Of a DNA stretch of 11,766 bases, positions 1 to 6,449 are shown piece after piece. Location: NCBI GenBank assembly GCA_964345825.1, contig CAYFSI010000027.1, positions 1-11,766 on the forward strand, in the 5' to 3' direction. Positions within the stretch are counted from its first letter, which is position 1; each line of letters opens with the position of its first letter. Made by a program: the position numbers and the translations under genes. Source of the stretch: JAAYDH01 sp964345825. Lineage in GTDB: Bacteria; Bacillota_I; Bacilli_A; RFN20; CAG-826. Below the pieces are notes generated by a model. The model was not told where the DNA came from. It did not search any database and was given only the letters and a program-made list of their open reading frames with translations.

Positions 1-28
1 CAGCTTTGAAACGGGCCATTTGTGACAT
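1..28 (-). CDS. Start of a tyrosine T-box-controlled gene (5' fragment, product unknown)
   Basis: Only the first nine codons are inside the window, reading MSQMARFKA, so the product cannot be identified from its own sequence. The start is well supported: an AAAGGAA Shine-Dalgarno site at 42-36 lies 7 bases before the ATG, just after the T-box terminator. Genes behind a tyrosine-specific T-box are most often tyrosyl-tRNA synthetase genes and sometimes tyrosine transport or biosynthesis genes. The visible residues do not resemble the TyrRS N-termini I can recall, so the family is left open. A second in-frame ATG lies three codons downstream. Confidence 0.6.
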
Positions 29-54
29 AAAAGTGTTCCTTTCTTAGCTAGTGG

Positions 55-98
55 AAATAAAAAACGATCTTATCCCTAGCTTATGGGACGAAGATCGT
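55..98 (-). terminator. Regulated terminator of the T-box leader
   Basis: ACGATCTT and GTCCC at 98-86 pair with GGGAT and AAGATCGT at 77-64, giving a long stem with one mismatch and an 8-base loop. It is followed by TTTTTTATTT on the minus strand. The 5' arm begins a few bases after the T-box, as expected for mutually exclusive terminator and antiterminator folds. Confidence 0.92.
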
Positions 99-315
99 AT
101 GATTTCCGCGGTACCACCCATGTTATGGCGATTAGCCATCACTTTACGAGTCTATTAACTCTTATCCCGATAACGGAGGATTTCCGGAGTAGCCTACTAC
201 TAGTTCAGTACCCGACTTGAAAGTGTATATTACATATCCTCTTCTATTTGCTTCCACCAACCGCAAACTCTCTATAAGATTCTAGATATCTTTCTCTTTC
301 GCACTGTCTTTGGCT
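55..315 (-). promoter_or_regulatory. T-box riboswitch leader, probable tyrosine (UAC) specifier
   Basis: The T-box core TGGGTGGTACCGCGG lies at 120-106 and is followed by a terminator. Upstream are the parts of Stem I: an AGAGAG bulge near 275-270, a GGTTGGTGG distal loop at 262-254 closed by TTTGC/GCAAA, and a specifier loop closed by GAAAG/CTTTC. Aligned by eye with the known glycine T-box pattern (specifier, then A, then pyrimidine-rich closing strand), the specifier is UAC at 227-225, for tyrosine. The UGGU of the T-box would pair with a tRNA ending ACCA, so discriminator A, which fits tRNA-Tyr. Uncharged tRNA would favour the antiterminator and switch on the gene at 28-1. The T-box call is very firm; the specifier is an inference from alignment. 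Confidence 0.93.
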
Positions 316-320
316 ATCAC

Positions 321-347
321 TCTATATTAAGTAATTTAACCTGTCAA
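321..347 (-). promoter_or_regulatory. Sigma-A-type promoter of the T-box transcript
   Basis: On the minus strand TTGACA (347-342) is followed after 15 bases by TATAGA (326-321). The spacer is short, but the -35 box is perfect and the expected start, near 314, lies just before Stem I of the T-box. Confidence 0.6.
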
Positions 348-431
348 ACAATTTCGAAAGTGATGAATCTTTCAAAGAAAAGAGATAAAATAGGTTAACA
401 TACCTGTATTTCTATTAAGGAAAAGTTGAAT

Positions 432-992
432 ATGATTAACCGAAAAATTGATTTATCCCATACCACACTAGAGACTGAACGCCTCATTCTTAGACTATTC
501 CAAGAAGAGGATTTAGAAGACTTTTATAATTACGCTTCTGTAGAAGGCGTGGGAGAATGTGCGGGATGGGAACATCACGCGAATAAGGATGTCTCTCGCT
601 ACATTCTCAATATGTTTGTTAAGGAAAAGAAAACCTTCGCCATTGTCCTTAAAGCGACCAATCGAGTAATCGGCTCATTAGGAGTTGAGAAGTCAAGGTT
701 TCCTCGTTCTTTCTATCCTAAAGAAACGACTAGAGAGATTGGCTATGTGCTAGCGAAAGAATACTGGGGTCAAGGCTTGATGAGCGAAGCGGTTCGAAAA
801 GTAATAGATTACTGTTTCAATGATTTAAAGATCGAGCATTTAACCATCTGTCATTTTATCGAAAATGTTCGTTCACAAAGAGTAATTGAAAAAGCCGGCT
901 TTGAGTATGCTTACATCCGTCAATACAAAACCCAGATGGGAAAAGTGATGGAAAGCAAAGCTTATATCTTAAATAATCCACATATCAAATAG
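432..992 (+). CDS. GNAT N-acetyltransferase, RimJ/RimL type
   Basis: A 186-residue GCN5-related acetyltransferase that should transfer acetyl from acetyl-CoA to an amine; the substrate cannot be told from sequence. It opens with LETERLILR (13-21), typical of the RimJ/RimL branch (ribosomal-protein and small-molecule acetylases). The acetyl-CoA pyrophosphate loop YWGQGLMSEA is at 111-120 and the C-terminal ENVRSQRVIEKAGF helix at 144-157. A TTG at 426 is also in frame, but AAGGAA at 417-422 is 9 bases from the ATG at 432 and abuts the TTG, so 432 is preferred. It stands alone: divergent from the T-box gene and separated from the next gene by its own promoter. I see no convincing promoter for it. 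It ends in TAG. Confidence 0.88.
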   Translation: MINRKIDLSHTTLETERLILRLFQEEDLEDFYNYASVEGVGECAGWEHHANKDVSRYILNMFVKEKKTFAIVLKATNRVIGSLGVEKSRFPRSFYPKETTREIGYVLAKEYWGQGLMSEAVRKVIDYCFNDLKIEHLTICHFIENVRSQRVIEKAGFEYAYIRQYKTQMGKVMESKAYILNNPHIK

Positions 993-1049
993 TGTTTATT
1001 AAATGTTGATATTTCCTTGAGTATGTCGCTACCACAACAAAAAGTTTGA

Positions 1050-1058
1050 TGATATAAT
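1050..1058 (+). promoter_or_regulatory. Extended -10 promoter for the zinc-ribbon gene and perhaps cysK-cysE
   Basis: TGATATAAT is a perfect extended -10 element (TGn plus TATAAT). No good -35 is seen at 16-18 bases upstream, which extended -10 promoters tolerate. Transcription would start near 1065, about 25 bases before the ATG at 1090. Confidence 0.6.
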
Positions 1059-1089
1059 AATTTTCAAGAAAAAAAGGAGACTCCATCAT

Positions 1090-1248
1090 ATGTCAAACAA
1101 AGTTTATGAAGTTCGATGTCCATACTGCGGATTTGTTTATACCTATAGTGAGGACGAAATCCAAACGACTCCCCTTAAACCAGATGGCTTTACTATTTGC
1201 CCCATGTGCAAACAACAAGTATCTCATAAATTAGCCAAAGAAAAATAA
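1090..1248 (+). CDS. Small zinc-ribbon protein (52 aa)
   Basis: A 52-residue gene. AAGGAGA (1074-1080) sits 9 bases before the ATG, an ideal ribosome site, and a strong extended -10 promoter lies upstream, so it is very probably translated. The protein has two knuckles, CPYCG at residues 10-14 and CPMCK at 38-42, spaced like a rubredoxin or zinc-ribbon fold that would bind one metal through four cysteines. The segment between them is polar and acidic, and the tail is lysine-rich. No specific family is recognised. Its stop lies 7 bases before a terminator hairpin, which lies just before cysK. It may be a small metal-binding protein, or it may also act as a leader whose translation affects read-through into the cysteine genes. 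Confidence 0.8.
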   Translation: MSNKVYEVRCPYCGFVYTYSEDEIQTTPLKPDGFTICPMCKQQVSHKLAKEK

Positions 1249-1255
1249 AGGAATC

Positions 1256-1281
1256 GGCGGAGCGTCACAGCCCGCCTTTTT
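1256..1281 (+). terminator. Intrinsic terminator or attenuator upstream of cysK
   Basis: GGCGG-A-GC pairs with GC-CCGCC around the loop GTCACA, giving a 7-bp stem with one bulged A, followed directly by TTTTT. The hairpin lies between the zinc-ribbon stop (1246-1248) and the cysK ribosome site (1284-1290). No space for a separate cysK promoter remains after it, so cysK must rely on read-through or on a promoter inside the small gene. Confidence 0.85.
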
Positions 1282-1297
1282 ATGAGGAAAATTAATA

Positions 1298-2188
1298 ATG
1301 AATAAAAAATATATCCCCGGAAATACTGAAGTAGTCAGACTACTAAAAATTGAACAAAAATATGGCTTGAAGAGCCACGTTTACGCTAAAGTTGAAAATA
1401 CTAACCCGACTGGTTCAGTCAAAGATCGCCCGGTCTATAACATGTTGCGCGAAGATGTGAAAAAAGATCTTCTCAAAGAAGGCACAACCATTGTTGAAGC
1501 CACTTCGGGAAACACCGGCATCGCTTTAGCGTTCTATCACAATGTCTTCAATTATCGCGCTATCTTAGTTATGCCTGAGAGCATGAGCCAACAACGACGT
1601 GAAATGATGACTCGCTATGGTGGTGAGTTAGTTTTAGTCAAAGGTGGTATGGCCGACACCAAAAAGAAAGCTGAAGAACTAGTTAAAGAAATCCCTAATT
1701 CCTTCATCTTCGGTCAATTTGATGATCTAAATAACCCCATGGCTCATTATCTAACCACTGGTCCAGAAATATTAAAACAAGTACCCAATGTTGATATTTT
1801 AGTATCTGGTATTGGCACGGGGGGAACGATCAGTGGTGTGAAGAAATACTTCCTTGAACAAAATAAACCTTTAGTGGCAGTCGGGGTTGAAGCTGCCCAG
1901 TCACCTTTGTTAACCAAAGGAACGGCTGCTCCTCATAAAATTCAAGGTATCAGCGCGAACTTTATTCCTAACACTTTAAACCGTGATATCATCAACCACA
2001 TCGAAGATGTCGATGACCTAGAGAGCATCGAAATGGCCAAGACCATCCGCGAAGTTGAAGGCATTGATATTGGCTTCTCCAGCGGAGCGGCTCTATTAGG
2101 TGCTATTCAATACATAAAAAAGAACGATTTAAAAGATAAAAACGTCGTGGTTATTTTCCCTGATCGAGGAGACCGTTATACATGGTAA
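1298..2188 (+). CDS. cysK: Cysteine synthase (O-acetylserine sulfhydrylase)
   Basis: PLP enzyme that makes L-cysteine from O-acetylserine and sulfide in the cytoplasm. All fold-type II signatures are present: PTGSVKDRP with PLP-binding Lys42, the SGNTG substrate loop at 70-74, the GTGGT phosphate loop at 173-177, HKIQGI at 213-218 and SSGA at 261-264. The length is 296 residues, slightly short, because the protein stops at PDRGDRYTW where most relatives continue for about ten residues or more. The DRGDRY end resembles CysM (sulfhydrylase B) more than the usual CysK GERYLST, while the HKIQGI loop is CysK-like, so choosing between the two subtypes is uncertain. GAGGAAA at 1284-1290 fixes the start. 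It overlaps cysE by 7 bases, suggesting translational coupling and a matched production and use of O-acetylserine. Confidence 0.93.
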   Translation: MNKKYIPGNTEVVRLLKIEQKYGLKSHVYAKVENTNPTGSVKDRPVYNMLREDVKKDLLKEGTTIVEATSGNTGIALAFYHNVFNYRAILVMPESMSQQRREMMTRYGGELVLVKGGMADTKKKAEELVKEIPNSFIFGQFDDLNNPMAHYLTTGPEILKQVPNVDILVSGIGTGGTISGVKKYFLEQNKPLVAVGVEAAQSPLLTKGTAAPHKIQGISANFIPNTLNRDIINHIEDVDDLESIEMAKTIREVEGIDIGFSSGAALLGAIQYIKKNDLKDKNVVVIFPDRGDRYTW

Positions 2189-2877
2189 AAGAAAAAGTCA
2201 TAGTCTTTGCTCATTCTTTACGTGATTATCTCACCATTAAAGAAGATATCGACGTCAAGAGCGTGTTTTTGAAATACATCGATGGAGACGAAAAGAAGTG
2301 CCGAATCTTTTTAGCTGATTTACCAAGCATCAAAAAACAACTTGAAGATGATTTAGAATTTTTCTATGAAAGCGATCCAGCTGTTGATACGAAAGATGAG
2401 ATTGTTTTAGCTTATCCGGGTTATATGGCGATTTTATATTACCGCCTCGCCCACATCATTTATCGTCTGGGATACACTCTTCAAGCCCGAATCATCAGTG
2501 AGCACGCTCGTTTTATTACGGGTATTGATATCCATCCGGGAGCCAACATTGCCTCCCCCTTCTTTATCGACCATGGAACTGGCATCGTTATCGGTGAAAC
2601 CGCCGATATTGGCAGTTATGTGAAAATGTATCAAGGTGTCACCTTGGGTGCCCTATCACTAACCAAAGGTCGTAGTTTAAGAGGTATAAAGCGTCACCCG
2701 ACAATCAAAAGCCACGTTACCATCTACGCTGGAGCATCCATTTTAGGTGGTGATGTTGTCATTGGTGAGAATGTCACAATTGGCTCTAATGTTTTCCTTT
2801 TAAAGTCGATTCCTGACAACTATCGTGTCACTCTTCCGGAACCGGAACTGGTTCTCACTGAGAGAGTGAAAAAATAA
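2182..2877 (+). CDS. cysE: Serine O-acetyltransferase
   Basis: Makes O-acetylserine from serine and acetyl-CoA, the step before CysK. The 231-residue protein has an N-terminal helical domain (about 1-105) including YPGYMAILYYRLAHIIYRLGY at 78-98. A left-handed beta-helix of hexapeptide repeats follows (about 112-205): HPGANI, DHGTGIVIGETADIG, GGDVVIGENVTIG. Asp130-His131 of DHGTG and His118 are the expected active-site residues. The start ATG overlaps the end of cysK (ATGGTAA), with GAGGAG at 2166-2171 inside cysK. The C-terminus is ERVKK, without the terminal isoleucine that in enterobacteria inserts into the CysK active site, so the classical cysteine synthase complex may not form. No terminator follows. 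Confidence 0.94.
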   Translation: MVKEKVIVFAHSLRDYLTIKEDIDVKSVFLKYIDGDEKKCRIFLADLPSIKKQLEDDLEFFYESDPAVDTKDEIVLAYPGYMAILYYRLAHIIYRLGYTLQARIISEHARFITGIDIHPGANIASPFFIDHGTGIVIGETADIGSYVKMYQGVTLGALSLTKGRSLRGIKRHPTIKSHVTIYAGASILGGDVVIGENVTIGSNVFLLKSIPDNYRVTLPEPELVLTERVKK

Positions 2878-2941
2878 AACTTTCATCACACTGAAAAAAA
2901 GTATTGTATATCGCTAATAGTAATATTAACATAATGAAGAA

Positions 2942-5563
2942 ATGGATAAAAGCGACATTAAAACTCCCTTTGTGGACGCTTTAAAAAGCTATATTGAAGA
3001 AGGTATTTCGCCATTCGACGTTCCCGGTCATCACATGGGCAACGTTGCAAACGAGATGACTGCTTTAGTCGGCAAAAAAGTTTATCAATGTGATGTTAAT
3101 GCTCCCTACGGATTAGATAATTTAGCCCACCCTTCCGGGGCTATTTTAGAAGCTGAGAAATTAATGGCGTTAGTCTGTCATGCAGACTACGCTTATTTTT
3201 TAATTAACGGAACTTCTTCTGGTTTAATCGCTGCGGTGATGACAATTTGTAAACCAACTGACAAGATTATCATCCCTCGCAATGTTCATAAATCATTAAC
3301 CAACTCATTAGTGCTATCAGGCGCGGTCCCCATCTATGTCGAACCACACATTGATTCCAATATTGAAATCGCTAATCAGCCTTCTCTAGAAGAATATAAG
3401 AAAATGATTCTTCGCTACCCATCAGCGAAAGCCGTCGTTGTTATCAACCCAACCTATTTTGGTGTCATCGCTGATTTACGAGCCATCGTCGAATTTGCTC
3501 ATGAAAGAAACATGGTGGTTATTGTCGATGAAGCTCATGGCGCACATTACTATTTATCAAACAACGATCCCGTTACGGCGATGGATGCGGGAGCTGATCT
3601 GAGCGCTGTTTCTTTTCACAAGACAGCTGGTTCTCTTACTCAATCCTCAGTTTTACTTTTACAAGGTAATCTGGTTTCTCATATCAAAATTCAAGAGACT
3701 CTCAATTTGATGAATACCACTTCCCCCAGTTCTTTATTAATTGGATCTTTAGACGCCGCTCGTGCCTATATTCAAGAACATGGCGAAGAGATTTCAAAAC
3801 GCGTCATCGCCATCAGCGAAAGAGCGTATGACGAAATCAATAAAATTCCGGGATTCATTGTGCGGGGCAAAGATTATTTCAAATCTTCCGGTGCTTTTAA
3901 CTATGATAAAACGAAGCTTCTCATTCAACTCGATCGTCTTGATATCAATGGGTACGAATTATATCGTCTTTTAAAAACACGTTACCATGTCCAAGTCGAA
4001 CTCGCTGAAACTTATGTTATTCTTTGCATCTTAGCTCTAGGAACCACTGATGCCCATCTCAATGCTTTAATCAAAGCTCTCAAGAGTATCTCTAAAGAGC
4101 ACTTCAATAAAAATAGAACTTATCCACTCCATTCTTTCTCGTTTAAATATGGTTTTATGCTCACTCGGCCAAGAACCGCCTTCTTCGCTCCTGGTAAAGA
4201 AGTCCCTCTTCGTCAAGCTCTAAACCATATTAGCAAAGAATCGATTGTTATCTATCCTCCTGGTATCCCTGTTATTCAGGCTGGTGAAGTCTTTTCTAAA
4301 GACATTATCTTCCAAATTGAAGATGGATTAGCCAAGCAATGCACGATTTTATCTAATCACCAAAACTGTGAACTAGTGGAAATTGTCGATGAAGAGAAAT
4401 GGAAGAACTTCTCCTTCTACAAGAAGAAACTCCATGACTATGTTAAAAATGAACTGACCACTCCTCGTAGAGATGGTTATTACCTGCCCTTTGAAGGCGA
4501 TAAGCATCAAGGAACAATCGTTTTGCTACCATTTAGAAGAGATGTCTGGCGTAATCACGCTCGGGAGGCCACGGAAGAATTCCGCGTTCTCATCAAAACA
4601 ATCGCCAAATTTGAAAAGGTATATGTTGGAGTGCACCCTTCTATCTACAACAAGGCCCTTCCTTGGCTCGAAAAGATTCCCAACGTCATTCCCATCAAAG
4701 TTCGCTATAACGATGCCTGGGCACGCGATAATACGCTTATCTTCCTGCGCAATAAGCATGGCGATATTCGCAGTGTTGACTTCCGCTTCAATGCTTGGGG
4801 CGGTGATTTCGATGGTTTATATACTAATTATCAAGATGATGACGCCTTAGGCAGTCAACTGGTTAAGAAATTACAACTTCAATCTTATAGATTGGCCACA
4901 TTCGTCATGGAAGGTGGCTCAATTACCGCCGATGGCGAAGGCACTTTAATTGCTACCGAAGCTTGCTTCTTATCAAAAGGTCGTAATCCTAACCTTAACA
5001 AAGCCGAAATTGAAGAAACCCTCAAAGTATATCTTGGAGTCAATGATATCATTTGGATTCCTCATGGTATCATCGGAGATGAAACCGATGAACATGTCGA
5101 TAACATGGTAGCTTTCTCTCGTCCTGGCGAAGTTTTATTAGCTTGGCCATCCACCTCAGATAAAGTCCAATACAATGCGGCGACAAAGGCTCTTAAAATT
5201 CTCGAATCGACTAAAGATGCCCATGGTCGACCAATTAAAGTAATCAAAGTCAAAATGCCTAACCCCATTTATCTAACCAGTAAAGAAGCGAAAGGCATAT
5301 ATAGTGGAAATCGCTATGGAGCCAAGCCAAGAAAAGCCGGCGCTAACTTGTTAGCGACATATATCAATTTCTATCAGAGTGACCGCTTCGTAATCGTTCC
5401 GAGTTTCGGAGTCAAAGAAGATGCGATTGCTTTGAAACAATTCAAATCTATCTTTCCCGATAAAGAAGTTATCCAAATCTTGTCCAAAGAAATACTCATC
5501 GGTGGAGGTAATATCCACTGCGTAACAATGCAAGTTCCAAAAGGAGTAAAACATGAAAGTTAA
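2942..5563 (+). CDS. Bifunctional arginine decarboxylase - agmatine deiminase fusion
   Basis: An 873-residue protein joining two enzymes. Residues 1 to about 500 form a PLP-dependent Orn/Lys/Arg decarboxylase of the short SpeA type (B. subtilis SpeA is about 490 residues). It shows VPGHHMG (27-33), NVHKS (114-118), VDEAHGAH (195-202) and SFHKTAG with the Schiff-base Lys227. Residues from about 508 to 873 form a complete agmatine deiminase: TPRRDGYYLPFE (507-518), WARDN (593-597), NAWGG (617-621), EGGSI (657-661), DEHVDNM with His718, and GGGNIHC with nucleophile Cys860. It should convert arginine to agmatine and then to N-carbamoylputrescine. Arginine as substrate is inferred from the fused partner. 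The join has almost no linker. The ATG has only a weak purine-rich site (GAAGAA). The gene overlaps the amidase gene by 11 bases. Common symbols for the halves are speA and aguA. Confidence 0.93.
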   Translation: MDKSDIKTPFVDALKSYIEEGISPFDVPGHHMGNVANEMTALVGKKVYQCDVNAPYGLDNLAHPSGAILEAEKLMALVCHADYAYFLINGTSSGLIAAVMTICKPTDKIIIPRNVHKSLTNSLVLSGAVPIYVEPHIDSNIEIANQPSLEEYKKMILRYPSAKAVVVINPTYFGVIADLRAIVEFAHERNMVVIVDEAHGAHYYLSNNDPVTAMDAGADLSAVSFHKTAGSLTQSSVLLLQGNLVSHIKIQETLNLMNTTSPSSLLIGSLDAARAYIQEHGEEISKRVIAISERAYDEINKIPGFIVRGKDYFKSSGAFNYDKTKLLIQLDRLDINGYELYRLLKTRYHVQVELAETYVILCILALGTTDAHLNALIKALKSISKEHFNKNRTYPLHSFSFKYGFMLTRPRTAFFAPGKEVPLRQALNHISKESIVIYPPGIPVIQAGEVFSKDIIFQIEDGLAKQCTILSNHQNCELVEIVDEEKWKNFSFYKKKLHDYVKNELTTPRRDGYYLPFEGDKHQGTIVLLPFRRDVWRNHAREATEEFRVLIKTIAKFEKVYVGVHPSIYNKALPWLEKIPNVIPIKVRYNDAWARDNTLIFLRNKHGDIRSVDFRFNAWGGDFDGLYTNYQDDDALGSQLVKKLQLQSYRLATFVMEGGSITADGEGTLIATEACFLSKGRNPNLNKAEIEETLKVYLGVNDIIWIPHGIIGDETDEHVDNMVAFSRPGEVLLAWPSTSDKVQYNAATKALKILESTKDAHGRPIKVIKVKMPNPIYLTSKEAKGIYSGNRYGAKPRKAGANLLATYINFYQSDRFVIVPSFGVKEDAIALKQFKSIFPDKEVIQILSKEILIGGGNIHCVTMQVPKGVKHES

Positions 5564-6428
5564 AGTGTGCTGCACCCAGATGTCAATGTCTTGGAATATT
5601 GAAAAGAACATTGAACAAGCTGACGCTCTTATCGCCCAAGCAAAGAAACAAGGCGCCAACATTATTCTTTTGCCTGAACTTTTTATGACTCCATATTTTT
5701 GTCAAACCGAAGATTATAATCACTTCGCTTTAGCGCAGTCTTTCGAAGATTCATCTTTGATTAAGCATTATCAAGAAATTGCTAAAAAATACGATGTCGT
5801 CTTACCAATCTCGTTCTTTGAAAAGTCTAATAATTGCTATTTTAATTCTTTAGTGGTCATCGATGCTGATGGCAAAGTGATTGACTTATACCGCAAATCT
5901 CACATTCCCACCGGTCAATGCTATGAAGAGAAATTCTATTTCACTCCTGGTGACACTGGATTTAAAACCTTTAAGACTAAATATGGAGTGATTGGAGTGG
6001 GCATCTGCTGGGATCAATGGTTCCCCGAAGCCGCTCGTATCATGGCTCTTCAAGGAGCAGAGATGCTATTCTATCCCACTGCTATAGGCAGTGAGCCAGT
6101 CCTTCCTAAAGACAGCAAGTTCCATTGGCAAAACGTCATGTGTGGACACGCTGGAGCCAATATTATGCCCGTTATTGCTAGCAATCGCTTCGGAAAAGAA
6201 AAACAAGATAGCTCAAGTATGACCTTCTTTGGTTCTTCCTTCATCGCTGATGAATATGGAAACGTTATTGAAGAAATGGATCGCATTTCTACTGGGCTTT
6301 GTGTCGTTGAATTCGATTTAGAAAAGATCGCTCAAGAAAGAGAAGGTTGGGGTGTCTACCGTGATCGACGGGTGGACTTATATTCCGATATTCTAAAATT
6401 ATCCATTAACAAAACAAAAAAGAAGTAA
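5553..6428 (+). CDS. aguB: N-carbamoylputrescine amidase
   Basis: A 291-residue carbon-nitrogen hydrolase (nitrilase superfamily) that splits N-carbamoylputrescine to putrescine, CO2 and ammonia. The Glu-Lys-Cys catalytic triad is visible: Glu42 in LLPELF, Lys115 in YRKSHIP and Cys152 in GICWDQWFPEAAR. The motifs RKSHIPTGQCYEEKFYFTPG (114-133) and FHWQNVMCGHAGAN (about 189-202) match this specific amidase rather than a general nitrilase, and full length is usual. AAAGGAG lies inside the end of the fusion gene, and the start overlaps it by 11 bases, so the two are coupled. It completes the biosynthetic route; a catabolic agmatine system would instead have putrescine carbamoyltransferase and carbamate kinase, which are absent here. 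The stop codon lies in the terminator stem. Confidence 0.95.
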   Translation: MKVKVCCTQMSMSWNIEKNIEQADALIAQAKKQGANIILLPELFMTPYFCQTEDYNHFALAQSFEDSSLIKHYQEIAKKYDVVLPISFFEKSNNCYFNSLVVIDADGKVIDLYRKSHIPTGQCYEEKFYFTPGDTGFKTFKTKYGVIGVGICWDQWFPEAARIMALQGAEMLFYPTAIGSEPVLPKDSKFHWQNVMCGHAGANIMPVIASNRFGKEKQDSSSMTFFGSSFIADEYGNVIEEMDRISTGLCVVEFDLEKIAQEREGWGVYRDRRVDLYSDILKLSINKTKKK

Positions 6429-6449
6429 GATGTTAACATCTTACTTTTT
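6425..6449 (+). terminator. Terminator of the putrescine operon, probably bidirectional
   Basis: GTAAGATG and CATCTTAC pair as a perfect 8-bp stem around TTAA, followed by TTTTT. On the minus strand the same stem is followed by CTTCTTTTTTG, so it should also end the convergent yggS transcript. The aguB stop (6426-6428) is in the stem and the yggS stop (6450-6448) is in the T-tract. Confidence 0.88.

Noticed and set aside
426..431. TTG at 426 as the GNAT start
   Set aside because: The ribosome site at 417-422 is too close to it and well placed for the ATG at 432.
982..1012. Hairpin ATATCAA/TTGATAT around the GNAT stop as a terminator
   Set aside because: The stem is all A-T rich apart from one C-G pair, the loop is long, and no T-tract follows, so termination is not supported.
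2904..2935. Promoter TTGTAT with TAATAT or CATAAT before the fusion gene
   Set aside because: The spacers are 11 or 20 bases, outside the normal range.
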